Below the pieces are notes generated by a model that ran no database searches, was not told the origin of the DNA, and saw nothing but the letters and a program-made list of their open reading frames with translations. The translations under genes and the position numbers were made by a program. This document shows, in pieces, positions 29,695 through 40,043 of a stretch of 64,000 nt of DNA; the first letter of the stretch is position 1; every line of letters starts with the position of its first letter. The stretch is from Tetramitus jugosus (lineage: Eukaryota; Heterolobosea; Eutetramitea; Acrasida; Vahlkampfiidae): positions 368,433-432,432 of the forward strand of contig OW569384.1 of NCBI GenBank assembly GCA_937625935.1. The letters are read 5' to 3'.

Positions 29695-30981
29695 TTAGTT
29701 AGTAATGACATCCTTGTTAATTTCTTCAATCTTGTGACCAAACTTTTCAATATTGGTCAACTCCTTCAAAGTCTTTTTTGCATTTCTCTTCTCATACTCT
29801 TGTGCATTGAGAATAATTCTCTTGACAATCTGAGTTGTCGTAATGTTGGATCGTGGACTCGTAATGCACTGATAAATGTTCAATTCACGTGGAATGGCAT
29901 ACGGATCCACAGAGTAGTAACCATCCTTGCTGCTGCCAGAAACAACAAGATTGACTCTCAATGATTCAATCAAATCCCTGGTGACAATAAACGGAGCACC
30001 AATCACAACATCGTCCACATGACGACAGGAGAGAACACTGAGTACTCTCTCGTGCAAGTTCATAATGGGATAGTGAGGCCCCTTGTGTTGCTTGACTACA
30101 TCATCATCATGAATACCGACAATGAGATGATGACCCATTTGTTTGGCACTGGCCAAAAAGTCAATGTGACCCACGTGGAACATGTCAAATGCACCATCTA
30201 CATAGATGACTCTTTGAGGAGTACTAGCACTGGTAGTAGTGGTAGTGGTATTGGAAAAGTGAGATTGTGGTTGCAAGAGACAAGTAGGGGATGGAGGGGC
30301 AGTCAATGTCACATCCACCAATGTTTCACTCTTTTGAGTCGATTGAGTATTCTCTTCCTCGTACCATGGCAACAATGGATTGGAGAATTGCCAAATTTTC
30401 CACGTAGTAGGCAAGAAGGGTCTTGCTCTCGTATATGGTGATTCACCACTACTAGTAGTAGTAGTAGCAGCACCAGTAGTAGCAGAAGTATTCTTGTGAT
30501 TATTGTGCGCATCTTCATTGTCCAAGTTGTAAAATTTGGCCAAGTGAAGCATACGATTGACAATGTCGGTCGAACTGACACCATCTGTTCTCTTGACAGT
30601 CTTCATCATGCCTGCTTCCTTGATGGCCTTGTACGTGTCTTCACCATGCTCATCAAATGAAATGTCTTCACCATGGACACAAAAGTCAACATTGTGTTGC
30701 TTGAGAACGTCGACTTGAGTCGTGTAGGGAGCACCTTCTACGACTTGATCCACCCACTTGCATGCTCTCACGGCAGCATATCTCTCCTCTGCATTCATGA
30801 CTGTTGGGCCCTTGTGACGAGCAATTTCTTCATCCGTGTGCACACCACAAATCAATTTGACTCTGGGGTACAGTGTCTTGGCTTGACGAATGGCATTGGC
30901 ATGACCAAAGTGCATCATGTCAAAGCATCCATCTACCCAAATGGTGACGTAATTCTTTTGTTGTTGTTCTTGTGTGGCCAT
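29695..30981 (-). CDS. PCYT2: Ethanolamine-phosphate cytidylyltransferase (428 aa)
   Basis: Second step of the Kennedy pathway: phosphoethanolamine plus CTP gives CDP-ethanolamine for phosphatidylethanolamine synthesis. Two tandem cytidylyltransferase domains are present. The first (about 10-145) has WVDGCFDMMHFGHANAIRQA, with the HxGH motif, and later GVSSTDIVNRML. The second (about 258-400) has VDGAFDMFHVGHIDFL and RSNITTTQIVKRI. Both carry HxGH, but the second nucleotide-binding signature ends RSNITTT rather than RTxGVSST; in this enzyme class the second domain is often degenerate. A Thr/Ser-rich linker of 60-70 residues separates them. No signal peptide; cytosolic or ER-peripheral. Confidence 0.95.
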   Translation of the reverse strand: MATQEQQQKNYVTIWVDGCFDMMHFGHANAIRQAKTLYPRVKLICGVHTDEEIARHKGPTVMNAEERYAAVRACKWVDQVVEGAPYTTQVDVLKQHNVDFCVHGEDISFDEHGEDTYKAIKEAGMMKTVKRTDGVSSTDIVNRMLHLAKFYNLDNEDAHNNHKNTSATTGAATTTTSSGESPYTRARPFLPTTWKIWQFSNPLLPWYEEENTQSTQKSETLVDVTLTAPPSPTCLLQPQSHFSNTTTTTTSASTPQRVIYVDGAFDMFHVGHIDFLASAKQMGHHLIVGIHDDDVVKQHKGPHYPIMNLHERVLSVLSCRHVDDVVIGAPFIVTRDLIESLRVNLVVSGSSKDGYYSVDPYAIPRELNIYQCITSPRSNITTTQIVKRIILNAQEYEKRNAKKTLKELTNIEKFGHKIEEINKDVITN

Positions 30982-31905
30982 TTCTTTCTTTGTTTGCTGT
31001 TGTGTTTTCTGTTGTTGATGTGATTGCGTTTTGTTTTCTGTGTGTGAAGGATGGGTGGTTTTTTCTGCAGTTTTGTTGGGCGAGATCTTTTGTCAATGCC
31101 CAGCAATAACCACAATTTCACGCGTGACGTCATTAAAAAAGGTTTCTTTATGTTGACAAAGGCTTTCTCGAACAATTCGGACAAGTGGTCACTGTGTTTG
31201 ATCATACTTTCGTGATATTGCTGGGCATTATGGTGATCATTGTACAATCGATAGGATGATCATCGTGGTGATGGATCGAAGAGAGATGGAACGTGAGACA
31301 GGAGAGAACGCAGAGAAAGAAGAGAAGGGCATTCCCCTTCTTCCAGGTACCGTAGTCTCGAGCTGGAAGTAAATATTGCGCACATGCAACAATGGCGCGA
31401 TACATTCACAAACAAACAAACATCTCAGACACGCACCCAATTGCACCGACACTCAATTGATGTTATTTCGTTATCGAACTGATTTAATCAATATAAGTGT
31501 TATTTTAAATATTATATTCACACAAAATGTAACATGCAATTATTTAGTTTAAAATGTCGATTTTATTAAATTTATTTTTCAAGAAATTAATCGAGACCAA
31601 ATAAATTAATCGAAGTTAAGAATGCTACATCGATATTATTTTTCATTTTAGAGAAGCTATTGTTTTGTCTTAGTGTAGATACAACACTAAGAACTTAATC
31701 AGTGTGGTTTGGTGCGGCTGGTGTGTCTCTTGGAACTCCTAGACCTGGCAATAATCGTTTGGTCCGGATGTATGTTTTGCCAACATGTCGACAACCAATT
31801 GGACGAAGAACAAAAGCAGATCACAGTTGAAAAAACATTTGCGGGTTTGACAAGATCAAGAAGACGACAAACAAACAGAGATACATTTCAAAAGTAAAAA
31901 GGAGT
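30982..31905. other. 924-base intergenic region with inverted repeat and AT-rich island
   Basis: No gene is supported here. The first 250 bases hold the cytidylyltransferase promoter and an inverted repeat (listed separately). From about 31460 to 31690 the sequence is strongly A/T-rich, ending in the hairpin CTTAGTGT...ACACTAAG (31670-31692). Two weak open frames (minus 31247-30933 and plus 31709-31897) do not look like conserved protein. Confidence 0.4.
31096..31230. repeat. 14-bp inverted repeat with about 107-base loop
   Basis: AATGCCCAGCAATA (31096-31109) and TATTGCTGGGCATT (31217-31230) are exact reverse complements. TTCACG and CGTGA extend the similarity loosely inside. Arms of this length in an intergenic region could form a stem in an RNA or mark a small mobile-element relic. 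Confidence 0.5.
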
Positions 31906-32731
31906 TTACCATTCATTGTCATCTTCTGGCAAAGGCATGGCAGCAGCTTCAGCCAAATCTCTGTCATATTGTTGCATCATTTCCATGTTGATTTGAACCT
32001 CTGGTGGAGCAAGAGCAGGTGCTTCCACAAAGTGCAAATTGGCATCACCAGTGATTCTTCTGGCCAACCACAAGAATGGCTTCTCAAAGTTGTAGTTACT
32101 CTTGGCAGAGATATCATAGTATTGCAAATTCTTCTTTCTGTGGAAGTTAATTTGCTTTGGCTTCACCTTTCTGTCCATGACATCAACCTTGTTACCAGTC
32201 AAGACAATAGGAATGTTTTCACACACTCTGACAATGTCTCTGTGCCATGTTGGAACATTCTTGTAAGTGTTTCTGGCAGTGACATCAAACATAATGATGG
32301 CACATTGACCTTGAATGTAGTATCCGTCTCTCAAACCACCAAACTTTTCTTGTCCAGCAGTGTCCCACACATTGAAGCAGATTGGGCCTCTGTTTGTGTG
32401 GAAGACCAATGGGTGAACTTCAACACCGACAGTAGCAATGTACTTCTTTTCAAATTCACCAGTTCTGTGTCTCTTGACAAAAGTAGTCTTACCGACACCT
32501 CCATCACCAACGAGGATGAGCTTAAAGGTTGGCATGTTTGTTTGTTGTGATGTGGCCTGAATCCATGTGAGTGTATACAATAATGTTTGTTGTTGTTGTA
32601 TGAGAGATCAAGTGTGTGAGTATTGTGTGCAGGAGGAACGAGATACAAAAAAAAGACACATTGTATCATGGATGATCCATTTTGTATGTGTGTGTATGTG
32701 TGTGTGAGTCAAGTGAGCGGTGACATACCAT
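31906..32731 (-). CDS. RAN: GTP-binding nuclear protein Ran, two exons with the start codon alone in exon 1 (217 aa)
   Basis: Ran GTPase drives nuclear import and export and spindle assembly. Core motifs are [10 protein letters not shown] (18-27), [27 protein letters not shown] and [13 protein letters not shown]. The C-terminus is acidic (LPEDDNEW) as in Ran. An ATG at 32535 inside the main exon would give 209 residues. However, ATG followed directly by GTATGT at 32731-32727 and an acceptor ending TTCAG at 32557 joins in frame to give the start [16 protein letters not shown]. That 172-base intron model is preferred but not proven. Confidence 0.93.
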
Positions 32732-33064
32732 TGTGATAGTCGTCGTGTCTGTGGTTGTTGTTCTTGTTGGGTTTTTTTTTTGTGATTTTTTGTGTGTGAG
32801 AGGAGTCTTTTTTGAGGAGCGTGCTTTTCGCATCAAAAACGAGTCCACACACAAGGATCGTTCAACAAGTTTTGTTGAATGTTGAAGAAATGAGGCGCCA
32901 AACATTACAATGAACATTCAATCGGAGATCAAAAAGGGCAAGAATAGTGCCATTGACATGGGCAGGAAAAGCAAAACTTTTTCCACGGATGGATCACACG
33001 TGTTCATTGGCTTGTTGTTGATATCCATAGAGTTACATTAAACAATTGATAGTAGAGAAACGAA
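32732..33064. other. Divergent intergenic region, no gene seen
   Basis: This separates Ran and the low-complexity type II membrane protein, which face away from each other. It contains an oligo-T run (32770-32779) and otherwise nothing recognised. Confidence 0.3.
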
Positions 33065-34039
33065 ATGACAAATGCACCAAAGTCATCATCAAGCAATGAT
33101 ATGGATGATGATGATTGTATTGTAGGCGACATGACATCACCATCCACAATTTCTCATGTTGCGATGAAATCTGATTGTCAAATGAAACAGAAACAGAACC
33201 ATGCGAACCATAAGAGAAAGCAACGTGATGATGATGGTTGTAGAAGTAGTAGTAGTAGTGAGGACAGTGAAGAGCTTGCACCACAACCGGATGCCAAGAA
33301 GAGTAAATTGATGCATCATCATCATCATGACATACAAGTCTCCTTTACAGATCCAATGACAAGGGAGGAAACGTTAATCAAGGGATGGAATTTGGGCATG
33401 AGTTTTGTCCCACCACCCAACAAGAAACAAATACAAAAACTAACAAGACTCATTCAACGTAACAATCAGACATTGTTGAGAAATGATGATTCTAGAGATG
33501 GCAATGACACTCATCATCATGATCATCATCGTTGTTTACCAAATACACAAAAGGTATTGATTATGACTGTAGCTGTCGATTCTCAGTTCACTTTCAATGG
33601 TGATGAATTGAGAGGTGGTGGTGTTGATGTTGGCGATATGGATGATGATGATGACCACGATACTCTTTCATCTGGTAGTAGTAGTAGTGGTAATGATGAT
33701 AATGATAATAATGATGTGAAAGATGACATGGTGATCAATCATGGCAAGGGAGATGATACAACAATGACCAACCCACAGCAGCACACTGACAAGGATATCT
33801 ATACTACTAGTAATCTTCAGCAGAAACAACAACAACAACAAGCAACATCTGGTGCAACTCATTCAATGATTGAGCGATTCTCAGTGCTGATTTTCCTGTC
33901 TGTGATTGTTGTGCTCGCCCTGATGGTGATTAATGAGCGCAACATCAACTTGTCATCCTCTTTTTCTTCTTCTTCTCATGGGCACACGTTGTCGAACAAT
34001 GGGACAAGCACATCATTGTCATCTGCCTTGTCAAATGGT

Positions 34040-34079
<40 letters not shown>

Positions 34080-34891
34080 CCATTCTGCAGACGTCTTCTT
34101 TTGTGAACAAGAATCAGAGATTGGAGCCCATTGTATTGAAGGGAGTCATGCTATCACATGTGAGCAATTGTCATGCGACAATGGTACAATCCATGTATGA
34201 TCATCTAGTGAACAGTGCCAATAGTATTGTTGTTGACAACAACAACAACAATGAGGATAATGATGCTGCTAATGACCATGATGAAATGAATAGTACGAGT
34301 AGGTTGTTACAATGGTTTGAAATGAGAGTGAATGATACCCATATTCAACCCTATCAATTTCACATGACTCTCATACCAAACAACACGTATCACAACAATG
34401 ATGATAAAAAGAGTCATGCGCATCTTCAATATGATTTCCAGTTGACACCGAGTGGATACATGAGTCGATACATGGAAGCACGTGATATTCTCTCCATAAT
34501 CAGCAACCATAACGATCAGTCTCAATCTTCTCAACTACCACCCATTCAAATCATTCTCATGGACTATAGTATTGATAAGTCATGTGATGAGTATGATAAG
34601 AGTTCTGGATTGCGCAACGCACTAGACTATTATCATCGTCAGAATAACATCCATAACAATCATATGAATCGAGTTGACAGTGATAGGAGTAGTTCTTCTG
34701 TGCTGGTCATTCCAGTTCCATCCTCTCGTTTCCAACTGAAGGAATGTCAATTGATATTGCAACCTGGATCACTCGCATCGAATAATGATTCAAACATGGT
34801 CTCATCACTGTCTTTTGGTCCATTGATTCAACGATTGATTCTGGAGAGATATCATCAAAAGAGGTATCCTACTGTTCCGGCCTTAAGGTAG
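33065..34891 (+). CDS. Low-complexity type II membrane protein, unknown (608 aa)
   Basis: I do not recognise this protein. Residues 1-270 are hydrophilic with His, Asp, Ser and Asn runs; a small ordered stretch near 88-125 reads DPMTREETLIKGWNLGMSF. A single hydrophobic span (about 275-296, FSVLIFLSVIVVLALMVI) has no preceding signal peptide, so the C-terminal half is probably lumenal or extracellular; it carries several NxT/S sites and a Thr run. Ordered pieces in the lumenal part include PIVLKGVMLSHVSNCHATMV and LQYDFQLTPSGYMSRYMEAR. It is convergent with the next gene (90 bases). Confidence 0.8.
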
Positions 34892-34981
34892 GCCAAGTGT
34901 ACACTCCATTAATCAAATGCAAAAAATTAAAAAAAAATAAACACCAATTTTTACAAAGTATCAGAGCTCTCTCTCAGAGAA

Positions 34982-37192
34982 TTATTGTTGTGGTTGTTGG
35001 ACGAGCAACATTTGAATAATGTTGTCCAGTGCATGATCAATTCCATCACCACTATCGTCCTCACTGAGGTGGTGGTCAGCATAGGACAGAGACATCTCTT
35101 GTCGCTTGGATTGATGAGCAATGCGGAACCAGGATCCATTGGTGTGTCTTCTGCTGTGTGGTGTGAGATAGAATGCAACACAGTATGGCACACAACTCTC
35201 AATCAATGGCAAATTCCAAAACTCGTCACACTTGCCACTCTGTCCCCAGTACTCCAAATGATAGAGGAATCGAGTGCTAGTGATGGTACAGATGGGATAC
35301 ATGAGAAACAGTCCCACAATAGGCACACAACCAATCAAGGACTGTGCCAATCCCATGCCCACAATCAACCACAAGTGATTCCAAACTGTTCTCTGCTGTT
35401 CCCAGATGTTGTACGACTTTTCATCAAAAATGACATCGAGTCCAATGAGTGCCGTATTGAGACCAGTGGAGAACAAGAAGCAACACAGAGAGACAACAAT
35501 ACCAAATCCTGGAATCAACAGAGCAAACAGTGCACCGATACCATTGGTGAACAAGACACTCATCAGGAATCGAATCGCAATTCTTCTCAAATTTCTCTTC
35601 AACTTGTTTCGCACATAGAATTTGCAATAGTGAACAAAATCGTTCCAAATGAATTGCCACGTGAGTTGTTCATTGTTCAACATGGATTGATTGCTATTAT
35701 TGTTATTATTGTCACTCATGCCCATGTTGACATTGTCCATCATGACAGATGCAAAATTTTGCTTGACAAATGATTTCATATGACCAGTGAGCATTGACTG
35801 TAAATCTTTGCTATGGTGGTGGTGCTGCTGCTGCTGTTCTTGTTTTCTCTGTTGTGGTGTTCGATTGGGTGCTACTGGTGATGATGATAATGATGATGAT
35901 GATGATTGTACAGGTGATTGCAACTCTTGTGCATCCATTGTCAAATCATGATTCAATCTGTTCATTTGATCTCTAATCTCATTCTTCAATTGATTGTGCA
36001 CGACTCTGACATAAAACTTGAATGAATAGTCCAGAATCATCTTACAGGGCAAGTACACAACCAGAAACAGAATCATCATGTACAGTGTGCATGCCACCAT
36101 GACTGTCAACACCCACAGCATAATGTAATTGTAGGGTAGGACAAGCAGGAATCGATGCCACTCTTTGGCTTGTGCACCCAATGGTCTACTCCAAATACCG
36201 TACTGAACAGTCAAGTAACCACACAGCACTCCCATACCCAACACAAACAACAGTGTTGCACCAATGAACAATGAGTGAATCAACCAGAACAATACTAGTT
36301 TTTTAATGGACATGACTGATTTGTTGTTGTTGTTGTTGAGTGAAGACAGGGAAAAGGATGATGATGAATGACGATTGAATTGAATGTGCAATAGTGATTG
36401 AAGAGTGTGCATTGTGTACATGAATCCCTTGTACAGTTGAATGAGAAAGAGTGAATGCTTGGTAATCTTGTTCTGTTCAAAGTAGGTCAGATAGGATGAA
36501 GAGGATGAAGGTGAATCACCAGATAACAAGTGTTCTTCATATTGTTCCATCATTAACAATTGATCCTCTACGTCATTATTGGTGTTGGTGTTGGTGTTGG
36601 TGGTTGTTGTGATTGCTTCCATGTCATTCATGTCATTCATGTCATTATTGTATTCAATTGTTGTTGTTGTTGTTGTTGTTGGATTGTAATGATGATAGGA
36701 TTGTTGTTGTTGTTGTTGTTGGTCAAGAGGAACATGTGATGATGACTGTAGAACAAATGAGTCTTCTTCTCCCTGTAATACTGTTGATTGTTGTTGCTGT
36801 TGTTTAGATAGTAACAAGTGATAGGGAATGGGTGGAGGTGGTACTTGAGAAGAAGAGGTTGGGACATTGGTTCCACTATGGTGCTGGTGCTGGTGGTGGT
36901 GATAATAATTCAAATCATCTTCATTGTATGGATTAAATGAGTGAACAGGTGGTTGTACAATGGGTAATGATGATGATGAAGATAAATAAGGTTGTTCTTG
37001 TTGTTGTTGTTGTTGAATATGATAATGGTTGTTGTTGTTGTTGTTGCTGTCTTTGGAGAAGAGAGAAGTCGTGTTTATTTGTGTGGATGAAGGTGATAGT
37101 GATGAGAATGGGGATGATGGGTTAGGGTGATGGTAATAATGATCATCATCATCATTATTGTCATCCTGATTGTTGTTGGGATGATGACTCAT
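34982..37192 (-). CDS. Multi-pass membrane protein with long low-complexity N-terminus, EI24-like (736 aa)
   Basis: Residues 1-250 are Asn, His, Gln and Ser runs. Membrane segments begin near 300: VLFWLIHSLFIGATLLFVLG, a span near 352-385, then after a charged helical linker with a Gln/His run, FLMSVLFTNGIGALFALLIP, a span following GFGIVVSLCC, and GMGLAQSLIGCVPIVGLFLM near 640. The last part, with GMG, IP and an ending T-R-F-L pattern, resembles the EI24/CysZ-like family of ER membrane proteins, one of which acts in autophagy. That match is by pattern only. The start ATG at 37192 is followed immediately by SHHPNNNQDD. Confidence 0.75.
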   Translation of the reverse strand: MSHHPNNNQDDNNDDDDHYYHHPNPSSPFSSLSPSSTQINTTSLFSKDSNNNNNNHYHIQQQQQQEQPYLSSSSSLPIVQPPVHSFNPYNEDDLNYYHHHQHQHHSGTNVPTSSSQVPPPPIPYHLLLSKQQQQQSTVLQGEEDSFVLQSSSHVPLDQQQQQQQSYHHYNPTTTTTTTIEYNNDMNDMNDMEAITTTTNTNTNTNNDVEDQLLMMEQYEEHLLSGDSPSSSSSYLTYFEQNKITKHSLFLIQLYKGFMYTMHTLQSLLHIQFNRHSSSSFSLSSLNNNNNKSVMSIKKLVLFWLIHSLFIGATLLFVLGMGVLCGYLTVQYGIWSRPLGAQAKEWHRFLLVLPYNYIMLWVLTVMVACTLYMMILFLVVYLPCKMILDYSFKFYVRVVHNQLKNEIRDQMNRLNHDLTMDAQELQSPVQSSSSSLSSSPVAPNRTPQQRKQEQQQQHHHHSKDLQSMLTGHMKSFVKQNFASVMMDNVNMGMSDNNNNNSNQSMLNNEQLTWQFIWNDFVHYCKFYVRNKLKRNLRRIAIRFLMSVLFTNGIGALFALLIPGFGIVVSLCCFLFSTGLNTALIGLDVIFDEKSYNIWEQQRTVWNHLWLIVGMGLAQSLIGCVPIVGLFLMYPICTITSTRFLYHLEYWGQSGKCDEFWNLPLIESCVPYCVAFYLTPHSRRHTNGSWFRIAHQSKRQEMSLSYADHHLSEDDSGDGIDHALDNIIQMLLVQQPQQ

Positions 37193-37484
37193 GATGATTG
37201 TTGCGTGTGTGTGAATGATGGTTGTTGTTTTTCAAAGTTTTTCTTTTTGTTCAGTTTGTTTCGGTCGTTCTGATGTTGATTGAACTCGCACGCACTCTAT
37301 TTGTGGGATGCAGTTCCATAGTGCAAGTTTCTGAGGTGGACGAAGAAACATGGACGGGATGACCGGCTGCTCATCATCCAAATACCAGAAAAAAAAGGCA
37401 GCACGAATCAGAAAATAACACCAAATCTCAACACCACAGGTCTGTCACCCCACCCCCCAAGACTCACAAACATTTCACAAACAA
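37193..37484. promoter_or_regulatory. Divergent promoter region of two membrane-protein genes
   Basis: A 292-base gap with a C-rich run (CACCCCACCCCCC near 37446-37458) and an A run (37388-37396). No dyad recognised. It may co-express the two flanking low-complexity membrane proteins. Confidence 0.3.
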
Positions 37485-37981
37485 ATGAAGAGAAAACTAT
37501 TGTTGTCAACAACAACAACAACGAATCATCATAATGCAATGTTCAGTAGTAGTAATAGTAGTAACAGTAGTAGTAGTGGTACTTCCTCCCCTGTATCATC
37601 TCCCACGAGCTCTACTAGTGGTTCACCATCATCTCCACAAACCTATCATCATCATCCTTCGACCACTACGATGATGATCTCATCACCATCATCATGTCTC
37701 AGGAGAAAATCTTCAGCAGCAGTAGCAACAACATCGTCATCATCATTAGTATCTCTGCTCAGATTGTGGCTCTATTTGCTGCTCTTTCTCTTCTTTTCAC
37801 TATTTGTATTTTTGTATTTCAACAACAACAACAATAATAATAATAATAATAACAATAATAGAAGCAACAACAAGAACAAGGGTCATCCTGCAACATACAA
37901 CAAGAATCGTGGTCATGTCTCTCGCAGTAGTACATCAACAACAACAGCAACAACAACCGTTATTCACAAATCATCTCTGCT

Positions 37982-38021
<40 letters not shown>

Positions 38022-39743
38022 GAGAATGACAGTAATACAATAGATCCACAACAAGTAGAATTGAATCGAATAATAGAAGAATATTATCACAATAACACGA
38101 ATCGTCACAGTCATTTTAATAATAATAATCATAACAGTAACAGTAATAGTAATAATAATAGTAAGAACACTCCATCTTCTTCTCTTCATCATGTTCAAGT
38201 GCAGTATGGCATGAGTGGATCCTATCCCGTGTCATTTGATTGGCATGTTCGATACATTCCCACAAGAACAACTACTACTGACAAGGGTCACGACACGATT
38301 CATGATAATGACAATAATAGCAATGATGATGGTGATGATGGTGATGGCAATGATGATCAAGTATTGCTATTGGCAGTGGATCAATTGACAAACAACATTT
38401 ATGAAACAAGAATCACCTACAATGATTTACAACAATTGAAATTTGATGATGCATCATCAAATTGTATTCATCATGATCATCATAATAAGAATAACAATGA
38501 TAACAATGATAATAATAGTAATAGTAGTAGTAATAGTAATAGTAATAGTAGTAGTAGTAGGAAGCAATGTCTTGTTGAATCATTCTTTCAATTCATACTC
38601 GATTCATTCAAAGATGAAATGATATCATGTGAATACATTCGATTGACACTTGCACAACAAAATGTCAATCCACATGACAATAACTATTATGAACATGAGA
38701 GAGTTCCATTGATTCACGGTTCATTGTACAATGCATTGAAACTCTCTATTGATATGATTAGAACTACTACTACTACGAATACGACTACGACTACTACTAA
38801 TGCGAATATGACTGATCAGAGTGGTAGTGGTGATACAAGTGATCATGATGATGCATCATCAACCTTATTATTGAATGAATCATTGGATCACGTGAACAAG
38901 GACAAGAAGAAGAAGCAGCAGCAGCATAGAAAACAGTATTGGTTTGTGTTGAAACGACTTCCCTATCTATGGTCAATGATGACTACCACTACTACTGCCA
39001 ACAATATTAATAATGGAAATAATTATAATAATAATCATGGTCAATACATTCATGCATCACCCATGCAATCTATTACTCTCCTATCATCACAAATCAATCG
39101 TCGTCATCATCATTATCATCATGAGGATGATAATGTTGACAATAATAAGAAAAGCAGCACCGCTACTAGTAGTAATAGTAGCAGTCGTCGTAGTGGCAGT
39201 GGAGCGATGGATGCAACTCGTATTCACAACACCATTGTCAATCACATTGATCGTCATGATTATGTGAATTATGACTCTAATGACGCTTCAAAATTCACGT
39301 ACATGAAAAGAGGTAGACTGTACATGAAAGAGAAGCGATATGAAATGGTGACGCTTCAATCTTCATTCACTGGTCAATACATTCTGCATCTGAACTATTG
39401 GTTTCATTATTATCACCATCCATTAACATCATCATCGTCATCATCGAATCGCTTCTTGTCATCCCCTCAATATCGCTTCTATTTGAAAGTGGACTCTGGT
39501 GTCGATATCAATCTATTGACAAGTGATCAGCATCATCATCATCATCATACTCAACCTCATACTGAAGTTGATGAAGGCAGACATTATAAGAGTTTGAAAG
39601 AGAGACCAGGATGGCCACAGGAACACGTGGTAGTTGTGCACTTGTTTGATGACAGTGTTCTGTCATTGTATTTTGAAACCAATGACGTGACACCTGAATT
39701 CTACTTTGAGAATTTTACAATGTACCTAAACAGGTCATTTTGA
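37485..39743 (+). CDS. Low-complexity type II membrane protein, unknown (752 aa)
   Basis: No family recognised. After a Ser/Thr-rich 85-residue head, one strong hydrophobic span (about 88-110, LWLYLLLFLFFSLFVFLYF) is followed by a long lumenal or extracellular portion with Asn, Gln, His, Ser and Thr homopolymers. Ordered islands include FFQFILDSFKDEMISCEYIR, QYWFVLKRLPYLW, YMKRGRLYMKEKRYEMVTLQ and VVHLFDDSVLSLYFETNDV at the C-terminus. Topology matches the type II protein at 33065, but I see no clear sequence similarity between their lumenal parts. It is divergent from the EI24-like gene, 292 bases apart. Confidence 0.8.
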
Positions 39744-40043
39744 AGATCGTGTAACAGAAACAATCAGAGTTAGCATCTAGGTAGATAGAAATTTGATTCA
39801 TGCTTAATGTCACCTGTAGATTGACCGAACAGACTGACGAGCTAGTGTGCTGATCTGGCGAGCAAAACACACACGTGTGCCCAAGATATCACACCGGCGA
39901 ATTAAAAAACGTTACAAATTTTACGGTTTCACAGAGCCAATGTCGCCGTTTCATTTTTCATTCAACAGGAAATCACATTTGAAACACGACCAAGCATTTC
40001 TAAATCATTATCCAGTGATCATAAAGCAGGATAGAGCTAAATC
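39744..40043. other. Intergenic region before the ARM-like gene, no gene seen
   Basis: A 300-base gap holding the promoter of the five-exon gene. A frame at 39847-40074 is open but the composition is untypical and it overlaps the real exon 1 in another frame. CACACACGTGTGC near 39868 is a short palindrome. Confidence 0.3.
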
